DNA of 64,000 nt. Origin: CAMBDS01 sp964355675 (lineage in GTDB: Bacteria; Electryoneota; AABM5-125-24; Hatepunaeales; Hatepunaeaceae). The stretch is taken from assembly GCA_964355675.1 (NCBI GenBank), contig CAYHEC010000003.1, positions 137,277 through 201,276 on the forward strand, read 5' to 3'. Both the position numbers and the translations under genes were made by a program. Positions 30,997 to 43,300 of the stretch are shown in pieces. The notes under the pieces were generated by a model, which was not told the origin of the DNA, ran no database searches, and saw only the letters and a list, made by a program, of their open reading frames with translations. Within the stretch, counting starts at the first letter, position 1; each line of letters starts with the position of its first letter.

Positions 30997-31598
30997 ATAT
31001 ACCCAATCGCTTTACGAATCTGACGCAGAAAGCTGACGCGGATAAGTTAAACGCCAACTTCGACGCTGTTGCCACGAAACTGAATGGCGGGATTGGCGAC
31101 GCGGAGGTTGATGAAATATCGGAGTCGAAGGTCGTGATGAGTCCGACTTCCGGTCACGATCACTCCGGAGGATCGAACGGCAAGCCGATTGTGTTGGCGG
31201 AGAGTCAGATCACTATGGATCCTACAGACGGTCACGATCACGACGGAACGGCGGAGGGAGGCAAACTTGCGGCACTGGCAACGGCAAGCAATCAAGGAAC
31301 GGTCAAAATACTGAGTGGCGACGAAGAGATTATCGATACAGGTGCGGCGACGGTCGATCTTACTGGCATGGGACTGACAAGCCTTTTATCTCTCGATGTT
31401 TGGTGGAACAATGGCACGGAAGCGGTTCCCGAACTCCGCAATCAGTACCTCGGCGGCGGCTACGATCCGGCAGTAGCTCCGGGACTGGCGGCGGCATACA
31501 AAGAGTACTACGTTTATGACGTATCCGCTACGGCGTTCACAATCAAGAACAATTTGGGTGCAACCTACACATTCCATTGGCGGGTGATCGGAATTTAG
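30987..31598 (+). CDS. Tail fibre protein with HxH motifs, copy 1
   Basis: A 203-residue fibre-like protein. The N-terminus (NIPNRFTNLTQKADADKLNA then NFDAVATKL) is the usual fibre trimerisation start. GHDHSGG and GHDHDG are the His-x-His metal-binding turns found in phage tail fibre shafts. The C-terminal part is a beta domain ending FHWRVIGI. It is paralogous to the next gene. Confidence 0.75.
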   Translation: MAVNIPNRFTNLTQKADADKLNANFDAVATKLNGGIGDAEVDEISESKVVMSPTSGHDHSGGSNGKPIVLAESQITMDPTDGHDHDGTAEGGKLAALATASNQGTVKILSGDEEIIDTGAATVDLTGMGLTSLLSLDVWWNNGTEAVPELRNQYLGGGYDPAVAPGLAAAYKEYYVYDVSATAFTIKNNLGATYTFHWRVIGI

Positions 31599-32258
31599 AT
31601 GCCGCTTCTAACCATACCGAATACCTTCGTCAACAGCACTCCCAACGCGACAACGCTCGCTCAGGGTGCGAAGCCGGTCGATGCTGATAAACTGAACGCT
31701 AATTTCGACGCGGTTGCCGCTTTGTTCGACACTGCGCTTGACGATGACAATTTCAGGCAGTTAAGCGAACGAAAGGCGATGTTCAGCAATGCCGGACACG
31801 ATCATACCGGTGGCGCGAACGGAAAGATCATAACCGGATCTCCCGAAAGCGGCATGGTGCTGAATATCTCGTCCGGTCACGATCACGACGGAACGGATAG
31901 TAAGCTACTGGCTCCTGCAACAGACGAACAGCCGGGCGCGGTAAAGGCGATCACCGGAACAACAGACGTGGTTCCTGCTTCATTAGTCGCGCAGGTTGAG
32001 GGATCAATAGGACTGCTTGCCGATGTGTCAGAGATTTATAGTGTCAAAGTATGGCAGGTGATTGCAGGTAACGGCGATACGCCTTGGAACGCAGGGCAGG
32101 GTGCGCCGAACCTGAATATCCCTCCAAGTGATGGAAGCCTTCGTGGGTTCTTCTTCACGCTCACGCCTATTGGTGGAGTTGGAGACGGGACTGCTTTTCA
32201 GATATACAATCTTTCGGCGGGTAGCGTCACATTCAATTGGGCGGTGATAACAATATGA
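31599..32258 (+). CDS. Tail fibre protein with HxH motifs, copy 2
   Basis: A 219-residue paralogue of the preceding protein. It shares KPVDADKLNANFDAVAALFD, the GHDHTGG and GHDHDG motifs and the FNWAVITI-type end, with a different mid-region. It starts directly after the previous stop. Tandem duplication followed by divergence of receptor-binding tips is a plausible origin. Confidence 0.75.
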   Translation: MPLLTIPNTFVNSTPNATTLAQGAKPVDADKLNANFDAVAALFDTALDDDNFRQLSERKAMFSNAGHDHTGGANGKIITGSPESGMVLNISSGHDHDGTDSKLLAPATDEQPGAVKAITGTTDVVPASLVAQVEGSIGLLADVSEIYSVKVWQVIAGNGDTPWNAGQGAPNLNIPPSDGSLRGFFFTLTPIGGVGDGTAFQIYNLSAGSVTFNWAVITI

Positions 32259-32268
32259 AAGCACTTCG

Positions 32269-32436
32269 ATGAACGCCATGAACTTTATTCCTGCTAAATT
32301 CAAAGAGCAGCAATCTAAAATGGGAAGAGACACTCGTGCGGTCTATCTGGAGTGCGCTCGAATTGAAGCAGGCACAAGGACATTCAGTCGAATTGTCAAC
32401 AGGATTAAGCAGGCTTACCAGATGGCAACTCGTTGA
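32269..32436 (+). CDS. Small basic protein
   Basis: A 55-residue frame starting at ATG 32269 and ending with TGA that overlaps the next TTG start (TTGA). It is helical and basic (FSRIVNRIKQAYQMATR). No family recognised. Coupled spacing supports translation. Confidence 0.5.
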   Translation: MNAMNFIPAKFKEQQSKMGRDTRAVYLECARIEAGTRTFSRIVNRIKQAYQMATR

Positions 32437-32672
32437 ACGCTGGTCAAGCCCGCCGCACAATCGTCAAGGAAGCCAGAAGAACCAAGAGGCAGTGCTTCTT
32501 CAACAGCCTCGCAGATGTTCCACGTAACGTCGAACGCGAAGACGGTGAAAAGATTTACATCAAGAACGGCGACAATTACGACGAGCATGTGTTTCGTCGA
32601 ACCTCAGCCACAGATCCCGCTGGCGGTCAATTACTGCCTACCGGAGTAACGACTAGTGCAAATGTATGGTAA
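32433..32672 (+). CDS. Small hypothetical phage protein
   Basis: A 79-residue protein, TTG start overlapping the previous stop. Basic N-terminal helix (RRTIVKEARRTKRQCFFNSL) then acidic strand-rich part (DGEKIYIKNGDNYDEHVFRR). No family recognised. Confidence 0.55.
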   Translation: MNAGQARRTIVKEARRTKRQCFFNSLADVPRNVEREDGEKIYIKNGDNYDEHVFRRTSATDPAGGQLLPTGVTTSANVW

Positions 32673-32688
32673 GAAAGGGGATTGAATA

Positions 32689-33147
32689 ATGCCCGGATTT
32701 CAGCAAGCTCCCGGATGGAACCAGTTCATGGAATTCCTGAAAGCGATGGAGTTCCTAAATGGAAAGTACCCGGCTCCACAGGTTCCCGGATTTCAGGCTC
32801 CGCAAGGATTAACGCCTGGGCAAGAGGGGACGATCTTGAATTCCATGTCGAGTGGGATTAACAAACAGGTTGGGCAGAATTTGAACGCAGTCAGGGTCAA
32901 TGCCGCTCAGCGCGGCGCGTACCGATCAGGACAGCTTCCGCAGTTGGAGACTTCGGTAAGGAACGCCGGAACTGACGCGCTTCAGAATGGCTTGTCCAGC
33001 TACTACGGACAGAAGTCCAATCAGATGTACGGCGCGAACATGGCGCAGAATTCCTTCAATTCCAATATCTGGCAACAACTATTCCAATCATGGCAACAGA
33101 GTCAAGCTGGCATGGGGCAGTTGTTCGGCAGTAAGGTGAGGATTTAA
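32689..33147 (+). CDS. Putative internal virion or ejection protein
   Basis: A 152-residue Gln/Asn/Gly/Met-rich helical protein with GALP-like repeats absent but with long amphipathic stretches (NAVRVNAAQRGAYRSGQLPQ, SYYGQKSNQMYGANMAQNSF). Composition and its place before the giant protein gene resemble small ejection proteins of short-tailed phages. The function is inferred only. Confidence 0.5.
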   Translation: MPGFQQAPGWNQFMEFLKAMEFLNGKYPAPQVPGFQAPQGLTPGQEGTILNSMSSGINKQVGQNLNAVRVNAAQRGAYRSGQLPQLETSVRNAGTDALQNGLSSYYGQKSNQMYGANMAQNSFNSNIWQQLFQSWQQSQAGMGQLFGSKVRI

Positions 33148-33151
33148 TCCT

Positions 33152-34336
33152 ATGCCTCCCGGCACACTCACGCCCTTCATTCAAACGGTTGGATCTGCAT
33201 CGGATGAGGCTGAACGCCTTCGGATGCAACAGGCGTTGCAGATGTATATGGCCGCGATGAAGGCTGGAGGTAATATCACGTTCGATAACGGCTCGCGTGA
33301 TCCGGCGTTTAAGAGCGACCAACAATGGGGGAATAACGCCGGCGTGATGTTCCCGAAGGATCCAAGCTCTACCAACTCCAATGCAAGCGGAGCGATGTTC
33401 CCGAAGGATCCAAGCTCTACCAACTCCAATGCAAGCGGAGCGATGTTTCCGAAGGCGGAGAAGCCGGTAGCAGAGAAGGCGGACACGCGGTACTCTGATC
33501 TGATGAAGCGTAACCGGGATATGTCGAAATCGCTTTATGATGACGCGGTCTCGCAAGGCGATACCGAAACGCTTCAGAAGCTTGCCAAGATAACCGACGA
33601 CATGAATTTCGCCGAGGCGCTGAACAAGCCTTACGACGCGACTCCCGACCTATGGAACACATCAATTGATTTTGCGGGCAGGAAGACGGCGGCGAAGACA
33701 GGGAAGGAACAGTCGGACGTGATCGCGAAGGGTAGCGCGGAGGGCTTGAAAGCACGGGAGGCACTGACTAAAAGGTTTCAGGAGAATGTGAATTGGAAGA
33801 GGCAGGATCGACCGCGGGAGACGTTTCATAAGGAAGTTCTCGTTCCCGCGCAAGAAAACCTTGCGCTATTGAACGACTACTACAGCAAGCAGGTTTCGCT
33901 GATAAAGAAGGGCGATCCGCTGTACGACGACATCTTCACACAGGCGGCTGACGATAAACTGACCTACGGCACTCCAATACCAGTAGAGCGTGAGCAATTG
34001 ATGAACTTATTCGGTGGCGCATCTGGATTTGAGCGAAAGCTGTCCGATGCGAAGAAAGCTCGTGATGAGGCGATGGGTGCGTGGAATGATAAACCGACCG
34101 ACGAAGAACTCCTTCAAGCTGAAAAAGGTATGTTTGACAGGATAGTGTCAGGTCCGCAAATGCTAACCAGAATGCAGGAAGCTCCGACTGAAGACGACAT
34201 TCAATTCATCCGCAAGCTACGCGGCGACGATGGCGACGAAGAACAGATGATGGCAGAGAAGTACTTCATGGAACTTGGAATTGACCCGAAGGCAGTGCTT
34301 AAAATCGCAAATACAAAAGGGGAACTCTTCGAGTGA
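33152..34336 (+). CDS. Virion-associated protein with 16-residue tandem repeats
   Basis: A 394-residue helical protein. Two identical 48-bp DNA units (33347-33394 and 33395-33442) plus a partial third encode MFPKDPSSTNSNASGA. N-terminal QQALQMYMAAMKAGG and a charged helical C-terminus follow. Upstream of and overlapping the giant polyvalent gene by 4 nt, it is likely another ejected or internal virion protein. No family recognised. Confidence 0.6.
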   Translation: MPPGTLTPFIQTVGSASDEAERLRMQQALQMYMAAMKAGGNITFDNGSRDPAFKSDQQWGNNAGVMFPKDPSSTNSNASGAMFPKDPSSTNSNASGAMFPKAEKPVAEKADTRYSDLMKRNRDMSKSLYDDAVSQGDTETLQKLAKITDDMNFAEALNKPYDATPDLWNTSIDFAGRKTAAKTGKEQSDVIAKGSAEGLKAREALTKRFQENVNWKRQDRPRETFHKEVLVPAQENLALLNDYYSKQVSLIKKGDPLYDDIFTQAADDKLTYGTPIPVEREQLMNLFGGASGFERKLSDAKKARDEAMGAWNDKPTDEELLQAEKGMFDRIVSGPQMLTRMQEAPTEDDIQFIRKLRGDDGDEEQMMAEKYFMELGIDPKAVLKIANTKGELFE

Positions 34337-37300
34337 AGCCCCTCGTAGCGCCATTTGCAGGTGTATCGCTCTCTGACTTTGATGCATGGAAAGAGAAGCA
34401 ACAGACCGGTGCGACAGATCAAATTGTCGACCCGGCTTCCGTCGCTCAGGACGGGATGCGCTTCTACGATCAGTGGTCTGAAGAACTCTCTGCTGGTAAT
34501 ATCGACGCGGATCCCGAGCAGTTGCTCTCGCTCGTTCAAGATGCCGTCAAACCACAGGCCGAAGCGGGTAAAGCGCGGGACTGGCGTGGACTGTCGCTTC
34601 CGTATGTTGTGCAGAACCCCCGCTTTCAGGAACTCGAACCGGATCAACAAAACCAAATCCTCGACGATCTTTGGGAAAATGGCATACGACCTGCCTTTAA
34701 TCCCGACACTACACCGGAGGAATTGAATGCCGAACGGTGGAACTTCGTTTATCAATCGCACAAGCTTACTCTGCAAGCAAAGAAAAATGCTTCAGGGCAG
34801 GCAGAGGCAGATATTACCGATGAACTTGCCAGTAATCCGCTCACCTCCGATGTGTTAGGGAGGCTTCAGAAGCCGGACATAGTAGAAAAGCTTGGCTTCC
34901 TCGATGCCTTAAAGGAAACCGGCGACGACCCAATGAGAGTTGTGCCTTTTCTTGGAAGTGCGAATGATATAGCCACCGTAGTAGAATTAGGATTTGCGGC
35001 TCGTCGGATGCTCAACGACGAGGAGTCCGAAGACGACCTGTTACTTTTGAAGGAATTTAATGATAAGCAAACCGCTGACAGGTCTATTGGCTACGTAGTC
35101 GGTGACATTCTAACGAGAATGCCCGCTTATATGGGTGAACTTGGACTTACGTGGGGTGGCTACACTGCTGGAAAGATCGCAACCGAAAAGGCGGCTATTG
35201 CCGCACTTAAGAAGGTTATCGGCGGAGCGGCTGATAATATACTTAAACGCAAGCTCGCTCAGCTTGCGATTAAGTCTATGGGTGTGGCTGGGGGATCAGC
35301 ACGCCAAGCGTTCTTTGGGAAGAGTGGAATCGGATCGAGCGTCCTTCGCCTTCCGGAGGACGTGATAGAGCGGATGAATCCTGAAGTTAAAATCACCAGT
35401 GACGAGCTTGGGGTGATTAATGACATTGATGTCATAAAGGGCGAAGACTTTTGGACGGCGTTTCGTAAGGCAGTGCCAAATCAATTTGTCGAGGTTGCAT
35501 CAGAGCATACAGGCGGATTACTTAATGCGGCGGCTACTCCCGTCAAGAACTTTATGCTCAAGGCGGCAGTCTTTCGTGCCTTCAAAAAAGCTAATCCTAC
35601 AGTAAAAGGACAGGCATTCCGCGACTTCATTGAAAGGGTTGGCTGGGATGGTGTGGCATCGGAATGGACAGAGGAGCGCATCGGGGAAGCCGGTCGTTTC
35701 GTTCTTGGCGTCGATGACTTCGAGTACCAACTGCCAACAGTGGATCAAATGCTCGCAGAGCTTATCGCCTTTTCAGCTCCCGGCGCTGGGGCGTACGCCC
35801 TTGATCGTGGATTAAATCCCTCTGATCCCTCCAAGCCCCCTGAACGCAATCCTGAAGCCGAGTCAACCTTCAATGCTGTCAACGAATTAGCTAAACAGCG
35901 CGGCGGGCCTTTGATGGCGGGTGACGCACTGGAGCAGATGACCAGGGATGCCAATAAGTCTGCGGGACGATCTGATATTCCGAAGCTGTTTGCCGATGCC
36001 GGGCTGACCGACAATAAGGCTCGCCTTTCCTTCATCGAAGAGACGACTGGACTGCAACTCGACAATGTTGCCGACATCTACGATGCTGACCCGGAAACAC
36101 AGGATAAAGTGCGGGCGCGGCTTGAAGGAATGAAGCCAGCAGAAGATGCAGGGAAGGGCGCTACAGCATCGAAAGAGAAGGGTGCGACAGATAAGAAGGC
36201 TCCTGAACCGAAGACCGCTACAGCGCGTTCGCAGAACTATATCAAGGGGCTTATTCACCAACAGTTCAACATTGATCCGAAGGACGACGAGCGCCATGCG
36301 AAACGTCGGCAGGTATTGCAGGGACTGATCGGAACCGGTAAGGACGTAGAGGCTCTGACTAAAGAGGAAGCCAACAAGGTTATCACGTCGCTTCAGGAGA
36401 TGCAGAAGAAGTCGAAAGCCGAGGCGAAGAAGAATCCGAAGCCGAAAGTAGTAGCACCGGTAGTATCAGAAACGCCACCAACGCCGGAGACAGTTCCGGT
36501 TGAAGACCTGCCGCCAGTGTCGGAGGTGGCGAGTGACGATAGAATTCTTGATAGAATAACTAAAGAGGCTAATCCGCTTCCCAATCCAAAGCAAAGAGAA
36601 TCAAGGGCGCTGGATATTTACGCCGAGGAAACCGGAATGCCAAGAGATCAGGTGACAGTCAAGGACTTAACAAATCTCAAGGCAACGCCTCTTGCGCCTC
36701 GCTCCCTCACCCCCGAAGATCAGGTTGAGCTTGCCGCCGAAGCAGATGCTACGCCAAAAGTAGCAGAACCTCCCGCGCCGGTTGAAGGCGTTCCGCCGTC
36801 TTCCGAGTTCTTCGGTTCGACGAACACAGTCTTCACAAAGGACGCGGCGGATAAGGCACGGGAGCTGATCCGTGCGAAACTTAAGGGCGGTCAAGTCAAC
36901 GTCAGCATTGTAGGACTTGATCCTGAAATCGTGCAGGCTGGAATTCAGCTTGCGGGGTATTATATTGAAGGTGGACTTAGAAAGTTTTCAGCATACTCGG
37001 CGCAGATGGTTGCAGACTTCGGAGAAGAAGTCAGACCTTATCTTCGTTCGTGGTATGAGGCTGTCAGGTGGAACCCCGGCTTCGATAACGCCGGCATGTC
37101 AACATCTGACGAAATAGACAAAGAGGTACTGAATGAATCAGGCAACAGAAGAACTGACAACCGACCGGATGGGCAATCCGAATTGGGTGATAGCGGACGA
37201 GGAATTGGGGGTGCGGATAATGCACAGCGAGACTTACGGGACAATCCCGACGAGCCTGCGGTCGGACGAGGAAGTGGAAGCGATGTACGGGACGGAAGTT

Positions 37301-40300
37301 CTGAAGGGTTGGCAGAGGATGAGCTACGAGGAGAAGGAGCAGTCGGCGCAGGAGTTCGAGGAAGCGACGCTTCAGGGGACGGAAGGACTGAAGATGCAGG
37401 ATCAGATAATATCGCGGATACGGTCGATGACCTAATCGACGCGACGGAGGCAAGTCAACCTCCTGAACCGATCAAGGCTGATCGATCTGACAAGGATGAG
37501 GGCAAGGGCGCATCCGAAATAGGAACCGAATTTGGTCATGTCCGTCGTGGCGGCCCAGCAGTTTCCAATCTTATAAACTATCGCATCACCGACGAAGATA
37601 ACCTCGGCGACGGCGGGAAGAAGACAAAGTATCGGAATAACGTCAACGCGATTAAACTGCTTAAGATCATCGAAGAGCAGGAGCGCAAAGCCACCCCCGA
37701 AGAGCAGTCGATCCTCGTCAAGTATGTCGGATGGGGCGGGATCGCCGAGGCTTTCGGTAATCGATGGTCCCATCCCGATTGGCTGAAAGAGCAGGAGGAG
37801 ATCAAAACTCTCCTGACTTCCGAAGAGCGCGACCTTGCGGCAAGATCGACGCAGTACGCCCATTACACAAGCCCTGAGATCATCAGAGCAATGTGGGAAG
37901 GCTTTGAGCGTATTGGCTACAACCTCACTGGACGCGTAGCAGAGCCAGGTATGGGGATCGGCCACTTCTTTGGATTGATGCCAGACAGATATATGGCGAA
38001 AGCCAAACTCTTCGGCGTTGAGATGGACTCCATTTCGGCGCGGATTGCGCGACAGCTCTACCAAGGCGCGAATGTTATCGATCAGCCTTACCAAGATGTC
38101 GATATTCCCGACAACTTCTTCGACTTGTTTATTTCCAATGTTCCATTCAGCGGAAATACCGTCATCGACAGGAAGCTCCCACAGATCTCCGGACGCTTAC
38201 AACTGCATGATTACTACTTCTACAAATCCCTCCTGAAGACTCGTCCGGGCGGGCTGGTTATGTTTATTACCAGTACCGGCACGATGGATAAGAAGACTAA
38301 CTTCGCCAGAACAAAGATTGCTGAACTTGGTAACCTACTCACCGCTATTCGACTTCCGAGCGATTCGTTCGAGAAGAATGCAGGCACGTCGGTTACTACT
38401 GATATTCTTGTGTTCCAGCGAAGGCCGGAAGGTGAGCCGTACTCGGGTGAAGAGTTTATCGAGTCCAGCAACATAGACTTACTTAAAGGCTTCGACGAAC
38501 CTGATTGGCATATCAATAACTACTGGCAGACTCACCAAGATCATCTCTTCGGCGAAATCGTAGCCGACAAACTATTTGCTGGCAGGTCTCGTCCTGGGCT
38601 GAAATCAACCGGGCTTCCGATTGCCGAAAGCATCACCGAAGCAATTCGCCTTTCTCAAGTTCGAATCGATTGGTCTAAGGAGGGTTGGGTTCCTCTCGAT
38701 TCGTCGAAAAGGCTTAAGAAGTCGTGGGGATCGCTACTGATCGGCAGTGATGGATCAATCGTTCAGTTGATGGAAGATGTTGACGGGAAGCGGGAGATCC
38801 CGTTTCGCCGTAACGACAAGGATCTGACCGAGAAAGAGACAGCACGGATTGCCGCGTGGATCAAAGTCCGCGATGCTGGTCACGCGCTGATTAAGCTTCA
38901 GATGGACGCGAACGCCAAAGAGAAGGACGTCGCCAAGGCGCGGTCTGACCTGAACAAAGCCTATGACGCCGCCTTCAAGAAGTTTAAGGGCTTCCACTCG
39001 AACTACAACAAGATGTTCTTCCGGACTGACCCTGATATTGCGTTCCTCCTCAGTCTTGAACAATACAATCCAGACGCCGGCGAGACATCGAAGGAAGCGA
39101 TATTCAGCAAGCGGACGCAGTTTCCAATCAAAGAAGTAACGTCGGCCAATAGTGCGGTCGATGCGTTGACGGCAAGCCTTGTCAATCGGGGGCGGGTAGA
39201 TCTCCCGTACATGGCTTCGCTTTACGCCGGTCATACTGAAGAGCAGATCGCCGAAGAGCTTGGGGATCGCGTTTATGACAATCCAGAAGGATCGATAGAG
39301 ACTGTTGAGACTTACCTTACCGGTAACGTCCGGCAGAAGCTTAGGGCGGCGAAAGCGGCAGTCGATCACGATAAAAAGTATCAGCGCAATATCGCTCCGC
39401 TTGAAGCTGTCATCCCCGAAGACATTCCCCCGCACGAGATCGACGTTCGTCTTGGAGCTACGTGGATAGATCCCGGCACATACACAGAATTTATTCGGTA
39501 TCTCGGGATTACGCAATATGGACATCCAGTCGAAGTTAATTTCCATGCCGAGACTTCCGTTAGTTCCGCCGTGTGGGAAGTCGATGCTAAACCGCAAGTA
39601 AGTCGCGAGTGGGGCACCGATGATGTTCATGCCTTAAAACTGATCGAGTTGGCAATGAATCACAAGATGCCGACCGTCACGCGAAAGGTTGGCGACGCGA
39701 CGATTCATCTTCCTGAAGAAACGGCATTGGCGCAAGACTCGCAACGTAAGATCAAGGAAGAATTCAAACGCTGGCTCTGGCTCGATCAGGGTAGAACAGA
39801 TAAGTACTTCACCCGATATAATGATCTGTTTAATGCGGTCGTCATTCCAAAGTACGACGGGTCTCACCTTCAGTTTCCGGGTCTGGCTGAAGGGATCAAT
39901 CTCAGGCCTCATCAAAAGAACGTCGTCTGGAGGATAATCACATCCGGCAACACTTTAATGGCGCACACAGTCGGCGCAGGGAAGACGTTTGCGGCAGTGG
40001 CGACTGCGATGGAATCGAAACGCATGGGATTGGCTCGTAAGACTGTTATCACTGTCCCGAAGCCGGTCGTGGATCAATTCGCCCGTGACGTGCTGAAGCT
40101 TTATCCGTCTGCCAAGGCGCTCCTTACGACCGGCGACGACTTCACTCCCTTAAATAGACAAGTTACCATCAATCGAATAATGACTGGCGATTGGGACGTT
40201 GTGGTGATACCGCATACTTCGTTCGAGAAAATTCCAGTTAGTCCGGCGCGTGTCGAGAGGTTCATCCGCGATCAACTTTCCGACATCGACTCTCGATTGG

Positions 40301-43300
40301 ATAGTAAGGTAGAGCAGGATCCATCGGGGCGTGACCGAACAACAGGGAAGGGCAAGAAAGATCGAACCGTTAAGCAACTGGAGAAGCTGAAAGAGAAGCT
40401 CGAAGCCAAACTGAAGGACTTGACAAATACAGACCGGAAAGATCCCGGACCGTTCTTCGAGGATTTAGGGATCGAAATGCTGTTTGTCGATGAAGCACAC
40501 AAATATAAAAATCTATTCTTCCATACGCACATCGACGCTCCTGGCGTTGGCGCAGGTTCTGATACCGACCGGTCGATAGATATGTGGATGAAGTCGAAGT
40601 ACCTGAACGAAGTCACGCGAGGTCGTGGTGTGGCGTTTATGACCGGCACTCCGATAACGAACAGTATTTCTGAGATGTTCACGATGCAGAGATACCTTCA
40701 ACCGGGCGTACTTGAAGATAACGGAATTGCTTCATTTGACTCGTGGGCAATGAATTTCGGCGAGGTTCAGTCGCAAGTAGAAACAACTCCGACCGGAACT
40801 GGGTTCAGGGTTCATCAGCGGTTCACGAAGTTCACGAACGTCCCTGAACTGATGCAGATGTACTTGTCAATGACCGACGTTATCCTGCCCCGTGATTTGA
40901 AGGACATCAAGATCCCGAAGATGCGTGGCGGCAAGCCGGAAGTCAGCGACAACGATGGACATCCGCGATTAAAGGCGTACCTACGCGATCTCGACCGCAG
41001 AATGGAGCTAATTAAGTCCAAGAGACCGGAAGTTCTGTACGTGAAGGATGACGGAACAGAAGCTCTCGATAATCCGTTGGTGGTAACGGGCGACGGGAAG
41101 AAGGCGGCGCTCGACTTCAGACTAATCGATCCCTCCGCTCCTGACTTTCCCGGTAGCAAGGTTAATGCCTGCGTTCAGAATGTCTATGATATTTGGAAGG
41201 AAACGGAATCTGATAAGTCTGTGCAGGTCATCTGGAGCGACATGGGCGTTCCGTCTGACAAGTTTAACATCAAGCACTTCAACCTATACGAGGACATTCG
41301 GGGGAAGCTTGTTGGCAAGGGCGTTCCGAAGGCAGAAGTCGCCTTCATTCACGAATGGAACACGGACGATCAGAAAGACGAGCTATACCGAAAATTACGA
41401 CTCGGCACTATCCGCGTCATAATCGCATCGACTGGTAAGATGGGCGTTGGCGCAAACCTTCAGGATAAATTGATTGCCGCACATCACCTTGACGTGCCGT
41501 GGACGCCAGCAGACATCGAACAGCGCGACGGGCGTATAGTCCGGCAGGGAAATACGAACGACGAAGTTCGCGTCATTCGTTACGTGACGAAAAGAAGTTT
41601 TGACTCCTATATGTGGCAGACGATAGAAACCAAAGCGCGGTTCATCTTCCAAATACTTTCAGGCGGATCAGCTTCAACACGAGAAATCGAAGAGATCGGA
41701 CAGAGCGTTTTGTCTGCGGCTGAGGTGAAGGCAATATCGACCGACAATCCGGGCATCCTTAAGTACGTGCAACTGGAGGCAGATGTTCGTCGGATGCGAG
41801 CATTAGTGAAGGGTGAACAGTCGGCAAATTGGCGGGTTCGCGGTCTTGTTAATCATCTCCCTGGGCGAATAGCCGAAGACGAGGCGAAGCTTGCCGGGCT
41901 GGAAAAGGAGCAATCACGGATAGATACCGAGAGGGCAGGCAATAAAACGCATGGACTCAGCATCGGCTATAAGAGGTTCACTGATCCGAAGGAAGAACGG
42001 AAGGCTCTGGAAGAACTGCTGAAGCCACTCTCGGATGTGATCAAAGCGAAGGCGTTATTGTCACAATCGGACTTAAGAGGACTGTTCGCCGCCACAGACA
42101 CTATGAACGCCGCCGTAAAGGATCTGAATCTCAAAGGGCTATCTATTTACGATAGACCGATAGAAGTAACCTTTGGAAGTTTCGGGACGAACGCTTCATT
42201 GATACTGCGGTCTGGAAACTTTACCAGTACTTCGTTCGGTGAGAGTGCGGACGGAAATGCAACCCGCATTCTCACCTTATTTGATCATCTGAAGTCAAAG
42301 ATTGAGTCACTGACCAGCGATATTGCGCGGTCGAAAGCTGAACTTGCCGATGCCGAGAAGACTGTCAACCTGAAATCAGACAACGCAGAGAAACTTTCAG
42401 GGATGGAAAGCGACCTGAAACTGCTTGAAGGCGAACTGAAGGAGTCGGCGACTACTAAGGTCGATGAGGTTGACGATGAAGCTGAAGCGCGGCAATACGA
42501 ATCCGATCAGCGCACGATAGCGTCGATGGGATCAGGATCTAACCTCGGCCAATTATCCCAGCCGGGCATGATGGGCGCACTCTACCGGACGGCGGTCGCC
42601 GACATTCAGAACGGCGCGACGAAGTTCGGCGAGTGGGCGGCAGATATGCTTACTCGCTTCGGACAGGCAGTCAAGCCGTACCTTCGCAAGGCGTGGACTC
42701 AGGCGAAGCAATACCTTCAAGGGCAGTTTGCCGAGCGTGACAAAGACATCGAGTATATGAATGCCGGCATTCCGCTGAATGAAGTTGTGTCGTCGGCAAA
42801 GTCAATCGAACGATCCGTGCATCAGTGGTTTGTGAATAAGGACGGATCGAAGAAGACCTATACGGCAATGTTCCAGTTCATGCTTGGCCGTCCGCTACGA
42901 ACATTGGAGCTATATCTAAGCGGTAGGCGACTCGTCAAGGTTCTTCGGGAAGCCGGGATAGAACTGGGAATGCTCGCATCGCAGGCGATCAGCAGAATGG
43001 AAGATGCAACTGACCGGCTGTCTTCAGTAGAAATGCAGTGGTTGAAGTCCTACTTTGCGAAATGGTATGAACAGGGCGCGGACGAAAAGTCGCCATTCCT
43101 TCGACCGTTGGGAGGACTGACTCCGGCGCTGAAGAACTGGACGGAAAATTACCGGTTTATGAAGGGCTTCATCGACGAGAACGACGACGTGCAGGGATTG
43201 TTTGCGAAAGCGGCAGTTAATGCGGGTATGACGGTGAAACGACGTGAGCCTATCCGATTGCGGATGGGACGGCTTCAGTCTCAACTAATGCAGTTGAAGG

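Noticed and set aside
38755..39630. 291-codon minus-strand ORF in the giant gene
   Set aside because: Antisense to the continuous 3628-codon frame, with no recognisable domain or start site.
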